DNA from: SMWC01 sp964466315
GTDB taxonomy: Bacteria > Pseudomonadota > Gammaproteobacteria > Steroidobacterales > Rariloculaceae
Reading direction: 5' to 3'
DNA: 6,735 bases
NCBI GenBank assembly: GCA_964466315.1
Contig: CAYXNS010000071.1
Span: 1-6,735, forward strand
The position numbers were made by a program, and so were the translations under genes. The notes under the pieces are model-generated. The model was not told where the DNA came from, did no database searches, and saw only the letters and a list, made by a program, of their open reading frames with translations. The number at the start of each line of letters is the position of its first letter. Within the stretch, counting starts at the first letter, position 1. This document shows positions 5,403-6,735 of this stretch, one piece after another.

Positions 5403-5502
5403 GGGCGACTTTTCGGAATTCAGGCCCTAGCGAGCGGTCTAATGTTCAGATAAACTCGATCGTTTGCATCGCGCCACCCACACAGCAAGGAAGTCGGGGT
5501 AG
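5403..5502 (+). promoter_or_regulatory. dnaG-rpoD intergenic region with rpoD ribosome binding site
   Basis: This 100-base gap contains AT-richer sequence around 5440-5465 (TCTAATGTTCAGATAAACT), where an rpoD-specific promoter could sit, but I cannot align both boxes. AAGGAAG at 5487-5493, 9 bases before ATG 5503, is the likely ribosome binding site. In E. coli this operon carries internal promoters for rpoD, so one here would be expected. Confidence 0.4.
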
Positions 5503-6735
5503 ATGGATAGACCTGCGCAAGCTCAAACCAAACTAGAACCTCACGAAGACGAGCGTCAATCTCAGCTCAAGATCCTCATTGCCAAGGGCAAGGAGCAGGG
5601 TTACCTGACCTATAGCGAGGTCAACGACCACCTGCCGAGTGACATCGTAGATCCTGAGCAAATCGAAGACATCGTCAACATGATCAACGACATGGGCATC
5701 ACGGTCCATGAGAAGGCGCCCGACGCCGAGTCGTTGCTCCTATCGGATACTGCTGTCTCCTCCGACGAGGATGTGGCCGATGAAGCCGTCGCCGCACTCG
5801 CGACGGTAGACAGTGAGTTCGGCCGCACGACAGATCCCGTCCGCATGTACATGCGGGAGATGGGTACCGTCGAACTGCTGACCCGGCAAGGCGAAATCCG
5901 AATCGCCAAGCGGATCGAGGAAGGTCTGAACCAGGTGCGCATGGCGCTCGTTCAGTTTCCGCCGACGATCGGCTTGCTCCTGGACAGCTACGAACTCGTT
6001 ACCGCCGGCAACGCGCGCCTGCAGGACGTGATCGTGGACTTCATCGATCCCAATGAGGGGATCGCGGACCCGAGTGCCAAGCCCGCGTCGGACGACGACT
6101 CGGATGACACACCCGCCGATACCGGCCCGGACCCGGCCGAAGTCATCAAGCGCATGAAGAAGGTCAAGCGACTGTACAAGCGCTTCATGAACGGATTACA
6201 GAAACACGGCATCAGCCACGCGACGACGCAGAAGAATCTGAAGTTGCTCACGGCTGAATTCATGGAGATTAAGCTCGCGCCGAAACTCTTCGAGATCATG
6301 GTCGCGCAACTTCGAGACACCGTAAACAGCATTCGCGGCCAGGAGCGGACAGTCCAGGCGCTTTGTGTTTCCTCCGCGCGGATGCCGCGCAAGGATTTCA
6401 TCTCGAGCTTCCCGTCGAACGAGACGAACATTCTGTGGATCGAAAAACACATCCGCGCGAAGCGAAAGCATTCCTCTCAGCTCGCGAAGCTCAAGAACGA
6501 CATTCTCCGCTGCCAGAAACGCCTGCAGAGAATGGAAACGGGAACCTTCCTCACGATCGCCGAAATCAAGGATATCAATCGGGAAATCTCGATGGGGAAG
6601 GCCCAGGCACGGCGTGCCAAGAAAGAAATGGTCGAAGCCAACCTCCGCCTCGTGATTTCCATCGCCAAGAAATACACGAATCGCGGTCTGCAATTCCTCG
6701 ACCTGATCCAGGAAGGCAATATCGGCCTGATGAAA
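5503..6735 (+). CDS. rpoD: RNA polymerase primary sigma factor RpoD (sigma-70), partial, C-terminus off the right edge
   Basis: RpoD directs RNA polymerase to housekeeping promoters. The 411 visible residues begin at ATG 5503 and stay open to the edge; the full protein should be near 610 residues, so roughly the last third is missing. Region 1.1 covers about 15-95 (LKILIAKGKEQGYLTYSEV, then an acidic stretch). Region 1.2 starts at D111 (DPVRMYMREMGTVELLTRQG, then EIRIAKRIEEG). The long non-conserved region follows, with an acidic Asp-rich patch (ASDDDSDDTPAD) and KHGISHATTQKNL, typical of proteobacterial RpoD. Region 2.1-2.2 starts at M376 (MVEANLRLVISIAKKYTNRG, then LQFLDLIQEGNIGLMK), the core-binding and -10 contact region. 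The promoter-melting part of region 2 and regions 3 and 4 are beyond the window. The length of the non-conserved region and the region 2 sequence place it with gammaproteobacterial housekeeping sigma factors, not RpoS. Confidence 0.97.
   Translation, partial: MDRPAQAQTKLEPHEDERQSQLKILIAKGKEQGYLTYSEVNDHLPSDIVDPEQIEDIVNMINDMGITVHEKAPDAESLLLSDTAVSSDEDVADEAVAALATVDSEFGRTTDPVRMYMREMGTVELLTRQGEIRIAKRIEEGLNQVRMALVQFPPTIGLLLDSYELVTAGNARLQDVIVDFIDPNEGIADPSAKPASDDDSDDTPADTGPDPAEVIKRMKKVKRLYKRFMNGLQKHGISHATTQKNLKLLTAEFMEIKLAPKLFEIMVAQLRDTVNSIRGQERTVQALCVSSARMPRKDFISSFPSNETNILWIEKHIRAKRKHSSQLAKLKNDILRCQKRLQRMETGTFLTIAEIKDINREISMGKAQARRAKKEMVEANLRLVISIAKKYTNRGLQFLDLIQEGNIGLMK

Noticed and set aside
6196..6693. 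Open frame of 165 codons on the minus strand
   Set aside because: It is antisense to the strongly conserved non-conserved-region-to-region-2 part of rpoD, with no motif of its own.

Overview
The window reads as a piece of a GC-rich gammaproteobacterial chromosome, probably from an uncultured or environmental lineage. The lineage evidence is at the right end. A dnaG primase is followed by an rpoD gene whose 411 visible residues match the Escherichia coli type of primary sigma factor: region 1.1, region 1.2, a long non-conserved region, then the diagnostic region 2 start MVEANLRLVISIAKKYTNRG. The primase catalytic residues even fall on E. coli numbering (E265, D309, D311).

Left half (1-2962): a group of envelope genes. 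A signal-peptide protein with a heme-c motif followed by virginiamycin B lyase-like propeller repeats runs off the left edge (minus strand). Upstream of it on the same strand is a small two-helix membrane protein gene broken by a one-base frameshift. A divergent gap of 125 bases separates it from a secreted 261-residue protein of unknown function (plus strand). That gene ends 13 bases from the end of a convergent diheme, cytochrome c4-like protein (minus strand). The proteins point to a periplasmic electron-transfer or oxidation system, but no dehydrogenase is visible, so the substrate is unknown.

Middle (2963-3635): a hairpin, a 55-residue charged helical protein gene with a strong ribosome binding site (minus strand), two abutting hairpins in its leader, then a decayed C-terminal tail of a large beta-propeller (probably Ser/Thr kinase) protein on the minus strand. 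That tail is interrupted by an 11-G tract. About 130 bases of apparently non-coding DNA follow before dnaG.

Right half (3636-6735): dnaG and rpoD, the last two genes of the macromolecular synthesis operon. The usual first gene, rpsU, is not immediately upstream; the kinase-tail remnant lies there instead.

The window shows no mobile element, CRISPR array, tRNA or rRNA, and I do not see an undescribed system. The most useful observations are three reading-frame problems, each at a G/C homopolymer, which would mislead automatic gene calling. The others are the replaced neighbourhood upstream of dnaG and the heme-protein cluster.
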